Shown piece after piece: positions 1-9,239 of a stretch of 64,000 bases of DNA (within the stretch, counting starts at the first letter, position 1; each line of letters begins with the position of its first letter). Both the position numbers and the translations under genes were made by a program. The stretch comes from Microvirga thermotolerans (GTDB lineage: Bacteria; Pseudomonadota; Alphaproteobacteria; Rhizobiales; Beijerinckiaceae), in the NCBI RefSeq assembly GCF_009363855.1, contig NZ_CP045423.1, positions 3,626,001-3,690,000 on the forward strand. The letters are read 5' to 3'. The notes under the pieces are model-generated. The model searched no databases. It had not been told where the DNA came from and was given only the letters and a program-made list of their open reading frames with translations.

Positions 1-97
1 CGCCTTCGTCCGTGAGGAGCTGGAGCGGTGCGGGGGCGGCGATACGCTGCGGCCCAAGCTCCTCCAGTTCGCGGAAAGTCATGGTATTCCGATCTGA
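1..97 (+). CDS. ptsP: C-terminal end of an upstream gene, probably PtsP (PTS-Ntr enzyme I)
   Basis: An open frame enters the window at base 2 and gives 31 residues ending [12 protein letters not shown] before a TGA at 95-97. The stop shares its A with the prfA ATG (TGATG), so the two genes are translationally coupled. In many alphaproteobacteria the gene before prfA-prmC is ptsP, the phosphoenolpyruvate phosphotransferase that feeds the nitrogen-related PTS, and its last residues typically look like this. The identification rests on position and a short tail only. The rest of the gene lies outside the window. Confidence 0.6.
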   Translation, partial: AFVREELERCGGGDTLRPKLLQFAESHGIPI

Positions 98-1179
98 TGT
101 CGATTGCCCCTCCCTCTGACCGTCTGGACGCCATCCTCGCCCGTCACGACATCGTGACCGCGACGCTCAATGCCGCGACCGATGCGGACACCATCGTTTC
201 CCTCTCGCGGGAGCTGTCCGAGCTCGAGGACGTGGTGGCGGCCATCAGGGCCTATCGCGCCATGGAGGAGAACCTCGCCGGCCTCGAGGCCATGCTGGAG
301 GATTCCGACCCCGAGATGCGCGCCCTCGCCGGCGAGGAACTGCCCCGCGCGAAGGAGGAGCTGGAGAAGGCCGCCCAGAACCTGCGGCTCATGCTGCTCC
401 CCAAGGACGAGGCCGACGAGAAGAGCGCCATCCTCGAGATCCGCGCCGGCACGGGCGGCGACGAGGCCGCCCTGTTCGCGGGGGATCTGCTGCGCATGTA
501 CACCCGCTACGCCGACCTCAAGGGCTGGAAGGTCGAGATCGTCTCCGAGAGCGAGGGCACGGCGGGCGGCTACAAGGAGGTCGTCGCCGAGGTGAAGGGC
601 CGCGGCGTCTTCGCCCGCCTCAAGTTCGAGAGCGGCGTCCACCGGGTCCAGCGCGTGCCGGACACCGAGACGCAGGGGCGCATCCACACCTCCGCCGCCA
701 CGGTGGCGGTGCTGCCCGAGGCGGAGGACGTGGACATCACGATCAACGAAGCCGACCTGAAGATCGACACCATGCGGGCTCAGGGCGCCGGCGGCCAGCA
801 CGTGAACAAGACGGAATCGGCCATCCGCATCACGCACATTCCCACGGGCACCGTGGTCTTCGTGCAGGACGAGCGCTCCCAGCACAAGAACCGCGCCCGG
901 GCGCTCGCCCTTCTGAAGGCCCGTCTCTACGACGCCGAGCGCACGGCCAAGGACGCCGCCCGCGCCGCCGACCGCAAGTCCCAGGTCGGCTCCGGCGACC
1001 GTTCCGAGCGGATCCGCACCTACAACTTCCCGCAGGGCCGCGTGACGGACCACCGCATCAACCTCACGCTTTACAAGCTGCAGGAGGTCCTCGACGGCAG
1101 CGCCCTCGACGAGATCGTCGATGCGCTCATCACCGAGCACCAGGCGGCGCAGCTCGCGGCGCAGGACGAGGCGGCGTGA
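97..1179 (+). CDS. prfA: Peptide chain release factor 1
   Basis: A 360-aa class I release factor that reads UAA and UAG and triggers peptidyl-tRNA hydrolysis on the ribosome. The catalytic GGQ motif is at residues 232-234 in the usual [13 protein letters not shown] context, followed by the [11 protein letters not shown] helix and the conserved [21 protein letters not shown] tail. Length matches the family. A longer in-frame start exists at 28, but the ATG at 97 overlaps the preceding stop and gives a normal RF1 N-terminus. PrmC, encoded two genes downstream, methylates the GGQ glutamine, which explains the operon. Confidence 0.97.
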   Translation: MSIAPPSDRLDAILARHDIVTATLNAATDADTIVSLSRELSELEDVVAAIRAYRAMEENLAGLEAMLEDSDPEMRALAGEELPRAKEELEKAAQNLRLMLLPKDEADEKSAILEIRAGTGGDEAALFAGDLLRMYTRYADLKGWKVEIVSESEGTAGGYKEVVAEVKGRGVFARLKFESGVHRVQRVPDTETQGRIHTSAATVAVLPEAEDVDITINEADLKIDTMRAQGAGGQHVNKTESAIRITHIPTGTVVFVQDERSQHKNRARALALLKARLYDAERTAKDAARAADRKSQVGSGDRSERIRTYNFPQGRVTDHRINLTLYKLQEVLDGSALDEIVDALITEHQAAQLAAQDEAA

Positions 1180-1589
1180 TCGAATCCATCAGTCACATCA
1201 CCCTCGTCACGAGCGATCTTTCCCGCATGAGCGCGATCGTGGAGCGGGTGCTGGACGGGCGCGAGGTCTACGATTCCGGCGACGAGACCTTCTCCCTCTC
1301 GCGAGAGAGGTTCTTCGTGGTCGGCGGCCAGTGGATCGCGGTCATGGAGGGCGAGAGCCTTCCCACCCGCACCTACAACCACATCGCCTTCAAGATTCCC
1401 CCCGAGGCCCTGGAGGATTATCGCCGGCGGATCGAGGCGCTCGGCCTCGAATTCCGCGAGTCCCGCCCGCGGGTCGAAGGCGAGGGCGCCTCGCTCTACT
1501 TCTACGACCACGACAACCACCTCTTCGAGCTCCACACCGGAACCCTGGAGGAGCGGCTGGAGCGCTACCGGCAAGGCACGAAGGGCTGA
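1176..1589 (+). CDS. fosX: FosX-type fosfomycin hydrolase (VOC superfamily)
   Basis: A 137-aa vicinal-oxygen-chelate protein. It closely resembles the Mesorhizobium FosX enzyme, which opens the fosfomycin epoxide with water using Mn(II). All diagnostic residues are in register: metal ligands His7, His69 and Glu118, and Glu44, the general base that separates FosX from the thiol transferases FosA and FosB. The motifs RPRVEGEG and [16 protein letters not shown] are also present. The GTG start at 1176 overlaps the prfA stop (GTGA). The gene therefore sits inside the prfA-prmC operon and should be co-transcribed with it. A native role other than fosfomycin hydrolysis is possible for chromosomal copies. 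Confidence 0.9.
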   Translation: MIESISHITLVTSDLSRMSAIVERVLDGREVYDSGDETFSLSRERFFVVGGQWIAVMEGESLPTRTYNHIAFKIPPEALEDYRRRIEALGLEFRESRPRVEGEGASLYFYDHDNHLFELHTGTLEERLERYRQGTKG

Positions 1590-1622
1590 GCTCGCAGCCG
1601 CCTCAGGAGCGTTCAAAGGCTG

Positions 1623-2543
1623 ATGCAAGTGCCCGATCCATCGAACGGCTCACCCCGTCGTTCCACCCCTCCCCGCAAGGGGGACGGCAGCGGAACGCCA
1701 ACCCGCGCCGCCGCCCTCGCGGGCTTGCGCCGAACCTTGAGCGAGGCCGGATTCGAGACGGCAGCCCTCGACGCGCGGCTGCTGGTTCTCTCGGCTCTCG
1801 AGATCACGGCGACGGATCTCATCACCGATCCCGACCGCCCCTTGACGCAGGTCGAGGCCGAGACCCTCACGGACTTCGCCCGCCGCCGCCTGGCCCGCGA
1901 GCCCGTGGCGCGGATCCTGGGCGAGCGCGAGTTCTGGGGGCTGCCCTTCCGCCTGTCCCCCGAGACCCTGGTGCCGCGGCCCGACACGGAGACGGTGGTG
2001 GAGACCGCCCTTTCCCTCGTCCCCGACCGCGGCGCCCCTCTCCGGATCGTCGATTTCGGGACGGGTTCCGGCGCCCTTCTCACGGCGCTCCTGCACGAGC
2101 TTCCGCAGGCCGTGGGGATCGGGATCGACCTGTCCGAGGGTGCGGCCCGGACGGCGCGGGGCAATGCATGGGCGAACGGGGTGGGAGAGCGCAGCCTGTT
2201 CGTGGTGGCCGACTGGGCGGCGGCCCTGAAGGGCCCCTTCGACCTCGCCGTCTCCAACCCTCCCTACATCGCCTCCCCGGTGGTCGAGACCCTGGAGCCG
2301 GAGGTCAGGGATCACGATCCGCGGCTCGCCCTCGACGGCGGGCCCGACGGCCTCGCCCCCTACCGGGTGCTTCTCGGCGAGGCGGAGCGCCTCTTGGCGC
2401 CCTCCGGGCTGATGGTGCTCGAGATCGGCTACGATCAGGCGGACCCGGTGAGCCGTTTGGCCGCGGAGCGGGGCCTTGAAGCGGTGCGCCTGGCACACGA
2501 TCTAGGAGGCAACCCCCGCTGCATCGCCCTGAAACGGACATGA
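1623..2543 (+). CDS. prmC: Release factor glutamine methyltransferase PrmC (HemK)
   Basis: A 306-aa SAM-dependent N5-glutamine methyltransferase that modifies the GGQ glutamine of RF1 and RF2. The N-terminal helical domain (about residues 25-100) carries LAREPVARILGEREFWG. A Rossmann domain follows with motif I VDFGTGSGALL, and the substrate-binding NPPY motif is at 212-215. The first 25 residues are Pro/Ser/Arg-rich and unlike the family, so a later start is possible, but no better-spaced ATG is evident. The gene follows fosX by 33 bases and closes the prfA operon. Confidence 0.95.
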   Translation: MQVPDPSNGSPRRSTPPRKGDGSGTPTRAAALAGLRRTLSEAGFETAALDARLLVLSALEITATDLITDPDRPLTQVEAETLTDFARRRLAREPVARILGEREFWGLPFRLSPETLVPRPDTETVVETALSLVPDRGAPLRIVDFGTGSGALLTALLHELPQAVGIGIDLSEGAARTARGNAWANGVGERSLFVVADWAAALKGPFDLAVSNPPYIASPVVETLEPEVRDHDPRLALDGGPDGLAPYRVLLGEAERLLAPSGLMVLEIGYDQADPVSRLAAERGLEAVRLAHDLGGNPRCIALKRT

Positions 2544-2895
2544 TTCGATGACAGGACGCTCTTCGTCCCCGCAGGGGATAAAGGCTGAAATATCGCTTGT
2601 TGGACCGGGCGGAACCCGCTAGATTCGATTTCAGAGATCGTCCTCGGTCGACACAAATCGGTGGAGCCCTCTGCGGGCGAATGCCGGAGACCAAACGATA
2701 TCAATCGCGCAGGCAGGGGCAATTTGAGCAGCCGGGCGCGATCACTTGAACCCGACACTGAAGGATGGCCAAGGCTTTGAAAGCTGTGGCTTAACGACAG
2801 ACGGTTGCCACGCGAACGGTGGGCTTTGGCCCGTTCGGTGAGACATTGGCTTGCATCGCGTGGGCTTGAAGAACCAGCGAGGGTCGTAGACCAGA
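2544..2895. other. Intergenic region with no recognised gene
   Basis: This stretch separates prmC from the DUF4167 gene. Short open frames on the minus strand have no recognisable domain and no ribosome binding site, so I do not call them. One promoter-like pair lies inside it (listed separately). I found no convincing terminator hairpin with a T tract behind prmC. Confidence 0.5.
2597..2625 (+). promoter_or_regulatory. Possible housekeeping promoter for the DUF4167 gene
   Basis: TTGTTG at 2597-2602 and TAGATT at 2620-2625 are 17 bases apart, close to the sigma-70 consensus. The pair would leave a leader of about 260 bases before the start at 2896. This is a by-eye match in GC-rich DNA and is weak evidence. 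Confidence 0.25.
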
Positions 2896-3732
2896 ATGAG
2901 ACCAGGACAGAACAGGCGCATGCGCGGTCGTAACCGCAATGGAAACAAGGGGCCCAATCCCCTGACGCGGACCTACGAATCGAACGGTCCGGACGTGAAG
3001 ATCCGCGGCACCGCGCAGCACATTGCCGAGAAGTACAGCCAGCTCGCCCGCGACGCCTCCGCCAGCGGCGATCCGGTGGCGGCCGAGAACTACTTCCAGC
3101 ACGCGGAGCACTATTTCCGCATCATCGCGGCGGCGCAGGAGCAGCTGCGCGAGCAGTACGGCTACCAGCAGCGCTCCTTCGACGACGAGGGCGAGGACGA
3201 AGGCTTCGCCCCCGGCGAGCGCCAGCCCTATTCCAGCGGCGAGGAGACGGATCCCGGCTCGCAGCCGCAGCCCTTCGAGACGCGTCCCGAAGGCGACCGC
3301 CCGGCGCGCTTCGACCGCGAGGATCGCCAGAACCGGGGCGACCGGCGCGAGCGATTCCAGCGGGAGCGCGGCCAGCGCCAGGACGGCGCCCGCGAGGAGC
3401 AACCCCGCCTCGAATTCGACCGCCAGGAACGCGGAGAGCGCCAGGATCGCGGAGAACGCAACGGGCGCGCGCCCTTCCGCCGCGACCGCCAGCGCGACGA
3501 GGCCGAGGCGCAGGATGCGGGCGGTCTTCCCGCCTTCCTGACGAACCCGGTCCGGGCTCCCGTGGCCGATACCTCGGTCGACGAGGCCGCCCCGGCGCCT
3601 CAGGACGCCGCCAACGACGAGGAGGCCCGCCCCCGCCGCCGCACCCGGCGTCCGCGCCGGGCGCTCGCGGAGGATGCGGGCTCCGAGGCCGCGGCCGGTT
3701 TCGAGGGTATCGAGACCCCGGCGGCCGAGTAG
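2896..3732 (+). CDS. DUF4167 domain-containing protein
   Basis: A 278-aa protein of a family common in Rhizobiales. It begins with the characteristic basic MRPGQNRRMRGRNRNGN. The conserved helical domain spans about residues 15-90, including KIRGTAQHIAEKYSQLARDA and AENYFQHAEHYFRI. The remainder is very low in complexity and rich in Arg, Glu, Asp and Gln, and it ends in an acidic/Ala tail with a basic RPRRRTRRPRR patch near residue 240. Function is unknown. The basic N-terminus would suit RNA or nucleic-acid binding, but that is inference. A strong terminator follows. Confidence 0.9.
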   Translation: MRPGQNRRMRGRNRNGNKGPNPLTRTYESNGPDVKIRGTAQHIAEKYSQLARDASASGDPVAAENYFQHAEHYFRIIAAAQEQLREQYGYQQRSFDDEGEDEGFAPGERQPYSSGEETDPGSQPQPFETRPEGDRPARFDREDRQNRGDRRERFQRERGQRQDGAREEQPRLEFDRQERGERQDRGERNGRAPFRRDRQRDEAEAQDAGGLPAFLTNPVRAPVADTSVDEAAPAPQDAANDEEARPRRRTRRPRRALAEDAGSEAAAGFEGIETPAAE

Positions 3733-3760
3733 TTCCGGCCGTTTCCGGCGCACGAATCGA

Positions 3761-3787
3761 AAGGGAGGGCCTCAGCCCTCCCTTTTT
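3761..3787 (+). terminator. Rho-independent terminator
   Basis: A perfect 10-bp stem (3761-3770 with 3775-3784) around a CTCA loop runs into a T run. It lies between the convergent DUF4167 and MOSC genes. Read on the other strand it also has an A/T-rich tail, so it could serve both. Confidence 0.85.
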
Positions 3788-3824
3788 CATGTCCGCGCTT
3801 TGCGGCTTCCGAAGGCGCCGGCGG

Positions 3825-4607
3825 TCAGAGCGCGAGCGCCGCCTGCTCGGGCATGAGGGCGTCCCCCTCGGCCACGACGCCGTCCGCCAGGACCTCCGCA
3901 TAGACCCCGCAATCCACGTGGCCGTAGGCCTGCATGAGGCTCTTCGGGATCTGCAGGTCGCGGGTTCCGGTGGCGGGGTCCACGTTCGTCGCCGCGCAGC
4001 GCTCGATGCGCTTCGTCACCCTCAGCCGCAGGCCGGAGGGCGCCGCCAGCACCTGGCCGACGAGGTCGAACTCGGCCCAGGGGGCGAGGCCCTCCAGGTG
4101 GAGGTTGCCGCGAAAGCGCAGGGGGTCGACCGGCGCGCCGACCGCCTCCTCCAGCGCGCGCACGCTGGCGAGGTTGATGAGCGAGACGAAGCCGCGCCGG
4201 GAATCGGTGAAGCGGAAGCCCTCGGGAGCCGCGAGGACCTTCGGCGGCCCGCGCAGTTCGGAGGGCATGAAGCGGCGGAAGAAGGCCTCGATGGCGAGGC
4301 GTCCCTCGCGGGTCGAGAGATCCCCCCGCGCCACTTCCCGCCCGCCGTCCTCGATGAACAGGGTCGTGATGGAAGCGAGATAGCGCGTCTTCAGGCGGGC
4401 CAGGCGCTCGTTGCGCATGAGCATCAGGAACTTGACCTTCGGCTGATGCTGCGGGTCGGCGGCATCGAAGCCGGAGGGACCGTTCTCGATGGCGAAGAGC
4501 CGGTCGCCGGGGAAGTAGCCCCCCTTCGTCAGGGCTGCGGAGACGAGCCTCTCGGGAGAGAGGCCCTTGACGGGATAGCGCTGGAGGGAGGCGATGCGGA
4601 TGCTCAT
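3825..4607 (-). CDS. MOSC domain-containing protein
   Basis: A 260-aa protein with an N-terminal MOSC beta-barrel domain (IASLQRYPVKGLSPE at residues 5-19, GDRLFAIEN) and a C-terminal MOSC domain (FRGNLHLEGLAPWAE around residue 170, then RCAATNVDPATGTRD around 210). The last motif contains the conserved cysteine expected to handle sulfur or the molybdenum cofactor. Relatives include YcbX-type molybdoenzymes that reduce N-hydroxylated compounds and the MOSC end of Moco sulfurases. It is a single-gene unit convergent with the DUF4167 gene. The exact substrate cannot be read from sequence. Confidence 0.88.
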   Translation of the reverse strand: MSIRIASLQRYPVKGLSPERLVSAALTKGGYFPGDRLFAIENGPSGFDAADPQHQPKVKFLMLMRNERLARLKTRYLASITTLFIEDGGREVARGDLSTREGRLAIEAFFRRFMPSELRGPPKVLAAPEGFRFTDSRRGFVSLINLASVRALEEAVGAPVDPLRFRGNLHLEGLAPWAEFDLVGQVLAAPSGLRLRVTKRIERCAATNVDPATGTRDLQIPKSLMQAYGHVDCGVYAEVLADGVVAEGDALMPEQAALAL

Positions 4608-4708
4608 GCCTCCCCGTTAAAGGGGGCGGGGAGGCACGGCAAGGACCGCAGCACCCTTCTCCACGCCCTCATGCGGCCGCCGCAGGCCGCCCGCAGGGGC
4701 CGCAGGCA

Positions 4709-4734
4709 AAAGCCCCGCCTTCCGGCGGGGCTTT
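4709..4734 (-). terminator. Terminator for the small-protein operon
   Basis: An 11-bp perfect stem (4709-4719 with 4724-4734) with a 4-base loop. On the minus strand the stem ends in a short T run (CTTTTG). It lies 20 bases after the stop of the 92-aa gene. Confidence 0.8.
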
Positions 4735-4753
4735 CGAGATCGGGGGCGGGAGG

Positions 4754-5032
4754 TTACGACGCGTCGCCGGAGCGTGCGACCCGGGAGCGCTTCAGCTGCG
4801 GCGTGAAGGCCGCCTCCCGGCCGCTGCTGCGGTCGAAATCCGCCATCGACGGATCCTTGCGCATACCCTCGTGGGCAGTCCGGTGGGGCGGGATATGGGC
4901 GGCCGGCTCGGCCTCCTGCTTCATCCGCAGGGCTTTCTCGGCATTGGCGCGCAGTTCCTCGCGCGCCTTCTCCGCCCGCCGCTTCTTCGGGCTGAGGCGG
5001 GACAGAGCATTCGTCAGCTTGGACAGGACCAT
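4754..5032 (-). CDS. Small basic hydrophilic protein, unknown function
   Basis: A 92-aa protein. The ATG at 5032 is chosen because AAGGAG sits 7 bases upstream; an in-frame upstream extension lacks such a site. The N-terminal half is rich in Lys/Arg/Ala and probably helical (SPKKRRAEKAREELRANAEKAL). The tail is polar. There is no signal peptide or membrane segment. It lies 31 bases behind the 109-aa gene, shares its terminator, and is therefore probably in the same stress-type transcription unit. I do not recognise the family. Confidence 0.72.
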   Translation of the reverse strand: MVLSKLTNALSRLSPKKRRAEKAREELRANAEKALRMKQEAEPAAHIPPHRTAHEGMRKDPSMADFDRSSGREAAFTPQLKRSRVARSGDAS

Positions 5033-5063
5033 CGTCGGCTCCTTGGCGTTTCTTCGTCTGGGT

Positions 5064-5393
5064 CTATTCCTTGGCGCGCGAGAGCACGTCCTCGTCGGAG
5101 GCACTGCTTGGCTTGTCGCCGTCCTCGGCCTTGTCGGGCCAGACCGGGACCCGTCCGCTCGGCGGAATCGTTCCGGTGCCGGTGGAATCGCCGTCGTCCC
5201 GTTCCGGGCCGCCGGCCTGCATGCCCTCCTGGGCGACGAAATCGTTCGCCTTCTGCGTGGTGTCGCCGAAGGTCTGCGGGGTCACGGAGGGCCTGCGCTC
5301 CATCTGGCTCTCCGGAACCGCCATGCCGAGCTCGGAATTGCGGGCCAGGTCGGCCCGGGCCTTCTCGGCATCGGAACGCGGATCGCGTGTCAT
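5064..5393 (-). CDS. Small acidic hydrophilic protein, unknown function
   Basis: A 109-aa protein starting at the ATG at 5393, preceded by a strong GAGGAGGTGAGC ribosome binding site. It is polar, rich in Asp, Glu, Gly and Pro, and has no hydrophobic segment; it reads like an intrinsically disordered stress protein. It is the first gene of a two-gene operon and is divergent from clpB. A near-consensus EcfG promoter (GGAAC-N16-CATT, 5433-5457 on the minus strand) lies 39 bases upstream. Family not recognised. Confidence 0.72.
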   Translation of the reverse strand: MTRDPRSDAEKARADLARNSELGMAVPESQMERRPSVTPQTFGDTTQKANDFVAQEGMQAGGPERDDGDSTGTGTIPPSGRVPVWPDKAEDGDKPSSASDEDVLSRAKE

Positions 5394-5432
5394 GCTCACC
5401 TCCTCGAAACCTCGCGCGGGATCTCGGAGGTC

Positions 5433-5457
5433 AATGCGAGCCCAGCAAAGGGGTTCC
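5433..5457 (-). promoter_or_regulatory. Near-consensus EcfG (general stress) promoter
   Basis: On the minus strand GGAAC (5453-5457) is 16 bases from CATT (5433-5436). The EcfG consensus is GGAAC-N16/17-CGTT, so one -10 base differs. It precedes the 109-aa gene start by 39 bases. Confidence 0.4.
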
Positions 5458-5583
5458 CCCTCTTGTTGTGGCCGATCCGCCACACCACCTTACCTTCAGC
5501 GGATGCTTCACGAGGAAGGTCCGACATCGAAAGGACCTGCCCGGGCCGCGTGACGGACGGACAGGCTCCAGGAGGGGTGACAG

Positions 5584-8208
5584 ATGAATTTCGAGAAATA
5601 CACCGAGCGCGCGCGCGGCTTCGTGCAGGCGGCCCAGAACCTCGCCATGCGCGAGGGCCATCCGCAGCTGGCGCCCGGACATATGCTCAAGGTGCTGCTC
5701 GACGACCCGGAGGGCCTCTGCGCAGGCCTCATCGACAGGTCCGGCGGCCGCTCCCGCGAGGCGCACGCCGCGGTCGAGCAGTGGCTCGCCAAGCAGCCGA
5801 AGGTCTCCGGCGCCGCCTCGCAGCCGCAGGCGACGCGCGAGCTGATGCGCTTCTTCGACACCGCCGAGAAGGCCGCCGAGAAGGCCGGCGACTCCTACGT
5901 GACGGTCGAGCGCATGCTGCTGGCGCTCGCGCTCGAGAAGGACACCGAGGCCGGGCGCATCCTCGCCCAGGCCGGCGTGACGCCGCAGGGACTGAACGCG
6001 GCGATCAACGCCCTGCGCAAGGGCCGCACGGCGGACAATGCGACGGCGGAGAACGCCTACGACGCCCTGAAGAAATATGCCCGCGACCTGACGGAGGCGG
6101 CCCGCGAGGGCAAGCTCGATCCGGTGATCGGCCGCGACGAGGAGATCCGCCGCACGATCCAGGTGCTGTCGCGGCGCACGAAGAACAACCCGGTGCTCAT
6201 CGGCGAGCCCGGCGTCGGCAAGACCGCCATCGTCGAGGGCCTCGCTCTGCGCATCGTCAACGGCGACGTGCCCGAATCCCTGAAGGACAAGCAGCTGCTC
6301 GCCCTCGACATGGGCGCGCTCATCGCCGGCGCGAAATACCGCGGCGAGTTCGAGGAGCGCCTGAAGGCCGTGCTGCAGGAGGTCACGGCTGCCGAGGGCG
6401 GGATCATCCTGTTCATCGACGAGATGCACACGCTGGTGGGGGCCGGCAAGGCCGATGGCGCGATGGACGCCTCGAACCTGCTGAAGCCCGCGCTTGCCCG
6501 CGGCGAACTGCACTGCGTCGGCGCGACCACCCTCGACGAGTACCGCAAGCACGTGGAGAAGGACGCGGCGCTGGCCCGGCGCTTCCAGCCCGTCTTCGTG
6601 AACGAGCCCACGGTGGAGGACACGGTGTCGATCCTGCGCGGGCTCAAGGAGAAGTACGAGCAGCACCACGGCGTGCGCATCACCGACTCGGCGCTCGTCG
6701 CCGCGGCGACCCTCTCCAACCGCTACATCACCGACCGCTTCCTGCCGGACAAGGCCATCGACCTCGTGGACGAGGCCTCCTCGCGCCTGCGCATGCAGGT
6801 CGATTCCAAGCCCGAGGAGCTCGACAACATCGACCGCGAGATCGTGCGCCTGAAGATCGAGCAGGAAGCCCTGAAGAAGGAGACCGACGCCGCCTCCAAG
6901 GACCGGCTCGCGCGGCTCGAGAAGGAGCTGGCGGATCTGGAGGAGCGGTCGGCGGCGATCACCGCGCGCTGGAAGGCGGAGAAGGACAAGCTCGGCCGCG
7001 CCGCGGAACTCAAGAAGCGTCTCGACGAGGCGCGCACGCAGCTCGGCCAGGCGCAGCGCGCGGGCGACTGGGCGAAGGCGGGCGAGCTGTCCTACGGCAT
7101 CATTCCAGGGCTGGAGAAGGAGCTCGCCGAAACCGAGGCCAAGGGCGACGGCGCGGGCATGATGGAGGAGGCGGTGACGCCCGACCACGTGGCGCAGGTC
7201 GTCTCCCGCTGGACCGGGGTGCCGGTGGACAAGATGCTGGAGGGCGAGCGCGAGAAGCTGCTCCAGATGGAGCAGCAGCTGGCGAAGCGCGTCATCGGCC
7301 AGCGCGAGGCGGTGGAGGCGGTCTCGACCGCGGTGCGCCGCGCCCGCGCGGGCCTGCAGGACCCGAACCGGCCCATCGGCTCGTTCATGTTCCTTGGGCC
7401 TACCGGCGTCGGCAAGACCGAGCTGACGAAGGCTCTCGCCGAGTTCCTGTTCGACGACGAGACCGCCCTCGTGCGCCTCGACATGTCGGAGTACATGGAG
7501 AAGCACTCGGTGGCCCGCCTCATCGGCGCGCCTCCCGGCTATGTGGGCTACGAGGAGGGCGGCGCCCTGACCGAGGCGGTCCGCCGCCGGCCCTACCAGG
7601 TGGTGCTGTTCGACGAGATCGAGAAGGCGCATCCGGACGTGTTCAACGTGCTGCTCCAGGTGCTCGACGACGGGCGCCTCACGGATGGGCAGGGGCGCAC
7701 GGTGGACTTCCGCAACACGCTCATCGTCATGACTTCGAATCTCGGCGCCGAGTATCTGGTGAACCAGCCCGAGGGCCAGGACACCGACGCGGTGCGCGAC
7801 GAGGTGATGGGCGTGGTGCGCGCGCACTTCCGGCCCGAGTTCCTCAACCGCGTGGACGAGATCATCCTGTTCCACCGGCTGAAGCGCTCGGAGATGGGCG
7901 CCATCGTCGACATCCAGATCGGCCGCCTGCAGAAGCTCCTGGAGGATCGCAAGATCACCCTGACGCTCGATCCGGAGGCGCGCGAGTGGCTCGCAGAGAA
8001 GGGCTACGATCCGGCCTACGGCGCGCGGCCCCTGAAGCGCGTGATCCAGAAGAACGTGCAGGATCCGCTCGCGGAGCTGATCCTCGCCGGCGAGATCCAC
8101 GACGGCGAGACCGTCCCCGTCCATGCCGGGCCGCTCGGCCTCGTCATCGGCGACACGCCAGTGGCGAAGGCCGCCGAGAAGGTGCCGGAAGGCGTGCGGT
8201 TGAACTGA
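5584..8208 (+). CDS. clpB: ATP-dependent disaggregase chaperone ClpB
   Basis: An 874-aa Hsp100 hexamer that threads aggregated proteins through its pore and cooperates with DnaK. In order it has the Clp N-domain (1-145), AAA1 with Walker A GEPGVGKT (207-214) and Walker B IILFIDE, the coiled-coil M domain (about 410-530), and AAA2 with Walker A GPTGVGKT (605-612) and GYVGYEEGG pore loop. It ends in the sensor-2 GARPLKR. A GGAGGGG ribosome binding site precedes the ATG. Upstream, CTTGTTG at 5462 could be part of a heat-shock sigma site, but the -10 is unconvincing. A strong terminator follows. Confidence 0.98.
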   Translation: MNFEKYTERARGFVQAAQNLAMREGHPQLAPGHMLKVLLDDPEGLCAGLIDRSGGRSREAHAAVEQWLAKQPKVSGAASQPQATRELMRFFDTAEKAAEKAGDSYVTVERMLLALALEKDTEAGRILAQAGVTPQGLNAAINALRKGRTADNATAENAYDALKKYARDLTEAAREGKLDPVIGRDEEIRRTIQVLSRRTKNNPVLIGEPGVGKTAIVEGLALRIVNGDVPESLKDKQLLALDMGALIAGAKYRGEFEERLKAVLQEVTAAEGGIILFIDEMHTLVGAGKADGAMDASNLLKPALARGELHCVGATTLDEYRKHVEKDAALARRFQPVFVNEPTVEDTVSILRGLKEKYEQHHGVRITDSALVAAATLSNRYITDRFLPDKAIDLVDEASSRLRMQVDSKPEELDNIDREIVRLKIEQEALKKETDAASKDRLARLEKELADLEERSAAITARWKAEKDKLGRAAELKKRLDEARTQLGQAQRAGDWAKAGELSYGIIPGLEKELAETEAKGDGAGMMEEAVTPDHVAQVVSRWTGVPVDKMLEGEREKLLQMEQQLAKRVIGQREAVEAVSTAVRRARAGLQDPNRPIGSFMFLGPTGVGKTELTKALAEFLFDDETALVRLDMSEYMEKHSVARLIGAPPGYVGYEEGGALTEAVRRRPYQVVLFDEIEKAHPDVFNVLLQVLDDGRLTDGQGRTVDFRNTLIVMTSNLGAEYLVNQPEGQDTDAVRDEVMGVVRAHFRPEFLNRVDEIILFHRLKRSEMGAIVDIQIGRLQKLLEDRKITLTLDPEAREWLAEKGYDPAYGARPLKRVIQKNVQDPLAELILAGEIHDGETVPVHAGPLGLVIGDTPVAKAAEKVPEGVRLN

Positions 8209-8235
8209 CGTTCCGGCCCGTTCGAGAATCCGCAT

Positions 8236-8263
8236 GGCCGCGGCCTCCAGCCGCGGCCTTTTT
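8236..8263 (+). terminator. Rho-independent terminator of clpB
   Basis: A perfect 9-bp GC-rich stem (8236-8244 with 8250-8258), a CTCCA loop, then five T. It begins 27 bases after the clpB stop. Confidence 0.92.
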
Positions 8264-8345
8264 CTTGAAAAGGCCGTCCCAGGAGCCCGCGCTCGCCCTC
8301 GGCTATGGACGCGCGGCACGGCCAGCCGCCCCGGCTCGGCAGGGT

Positions 8346-9149
8346 CTAGCCTGCAACCCTGCCCTTGACCGCCCAGGCCCGCGCGGCAAGGAGGATCTCG
8401 CCGTCCGGACCTGTCGGCAGGCGCCGCCGAACCGCCTCCCGAAGGCGCTCCCGCGCCGCCTCGTCCAGCGACATGCAGTATTTCGGCGCGGAGCCCGTCC
8501 CGCCCAGAAACGGCGCCCAGTAATCCTCGAAGCTCTCGAACGCGGTCGGGATGTCGATGGCCCGCACCTCCACTCCGGTCAGGCCGGCGCCGAGAAAGAG
8601 GTCCCTCAGCGGGCCGGGTCGGCATATGGGCGCCTTCACGCCGTCGTCGAAGTCGCGGGCTGCTGGGTCGAGCGCGGTCGCCACGTCGAAGAAGCAGCGC
8701 ATGGCCTGCATGTGCCCCGCATAGTCCCAGACGTAGAGAGCGACCGTTCCGCCCGGCCGGACGACGCGGATCATCTCGCGGATCGCGGCGTCCTTGTCGG
8801 GAACGAAGTTGAGAACGAGCCCGGAAACCGCCATCCCGAACGCGCCGTCGCCTTCCGGGATGGCGAGCGCATCGCCCTTCACGAACGCGACGCGCGGATC
8901 GCGGATCCGCTCCTTCGCCGCCTCCAGGAACGGGGCGGCGCTGTCGACGCCGAGAACCCGCTTCGGCTCGCAGGCGGCGAGGATCGCCGAGGTCAGCACG
9001 CCCGTTCCACACCCGATGTCGATCCAACGGGCGGCCGGCGGCGCGCCGACCCAGGCCAGGAAGAGCGGAGCGACCTTGCGGCTCCACCGGCCCATGTAGC
9101 GCTCATAGGCGTCGCTCGCGCCCCAGAGGTCGGGCTGTCCCGTCGGCAT
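8346..9149 (-). CDS. Class I SAM-dependent methyltransferase
   Basis: A 267-aa methyltransferase of the UbiE/Methyltransf_11 type. The SAM-binding motif I is WIDIGCGTGVLTSAI near residue 45; the acidic residue after strand 2 is in VLGVDSAAPFLEAAK, and VVRPGGTVALYVWD is motif III. The C-terminal third resembles other small-molecule methyltransferases, but the substrate is unknown. The ATG at 9149 is chosen; a TTG at 9179 would add ten residues. Neither has a clear ribosome binding site. It converges on clpB and its terminator. Confidence 0.85.
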   Translation of the reverse strand: MPTGQPDLWGASDAYERYMGRWSRKVAPLFLAWVGAPPAARWIDIGCGTGVLTSAILAACEPKRVLGVDSAAPFLEAAKERIRDPRVAFVKGDALAIPEGDGAFGMAVSGLVLNFVPDKDAAIREMIRVVRPGGTVALYVWDYAGHMQAMRCFFDVATALDPAARDFDDGVKAPICRPGPLRDLFLGAGLTGVEVRAIDIPTAFESFEDYWAPFLGGTGSAPKYCMSLDEAARERLREAVRRRLPTGPDGEILLAARAWAVKGRVAG

Positions 9150-9239
9150 TTCGGGCCGTCCGCGCTCGGCATGATCCAATGCTCATTCTGCCGCGCAACC
9201 GGCGGAATGTCACGCCGCCCCGCTCCGGACGGATTCCTC

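Noticed and set aside
5462-5493. Heat-shock (RpoH) promoter before clpB
   Set aside because: CTTGTTG fits the -35, but no good -10 (CCCCAT-like) at the right spacing was found; left as a remark only.
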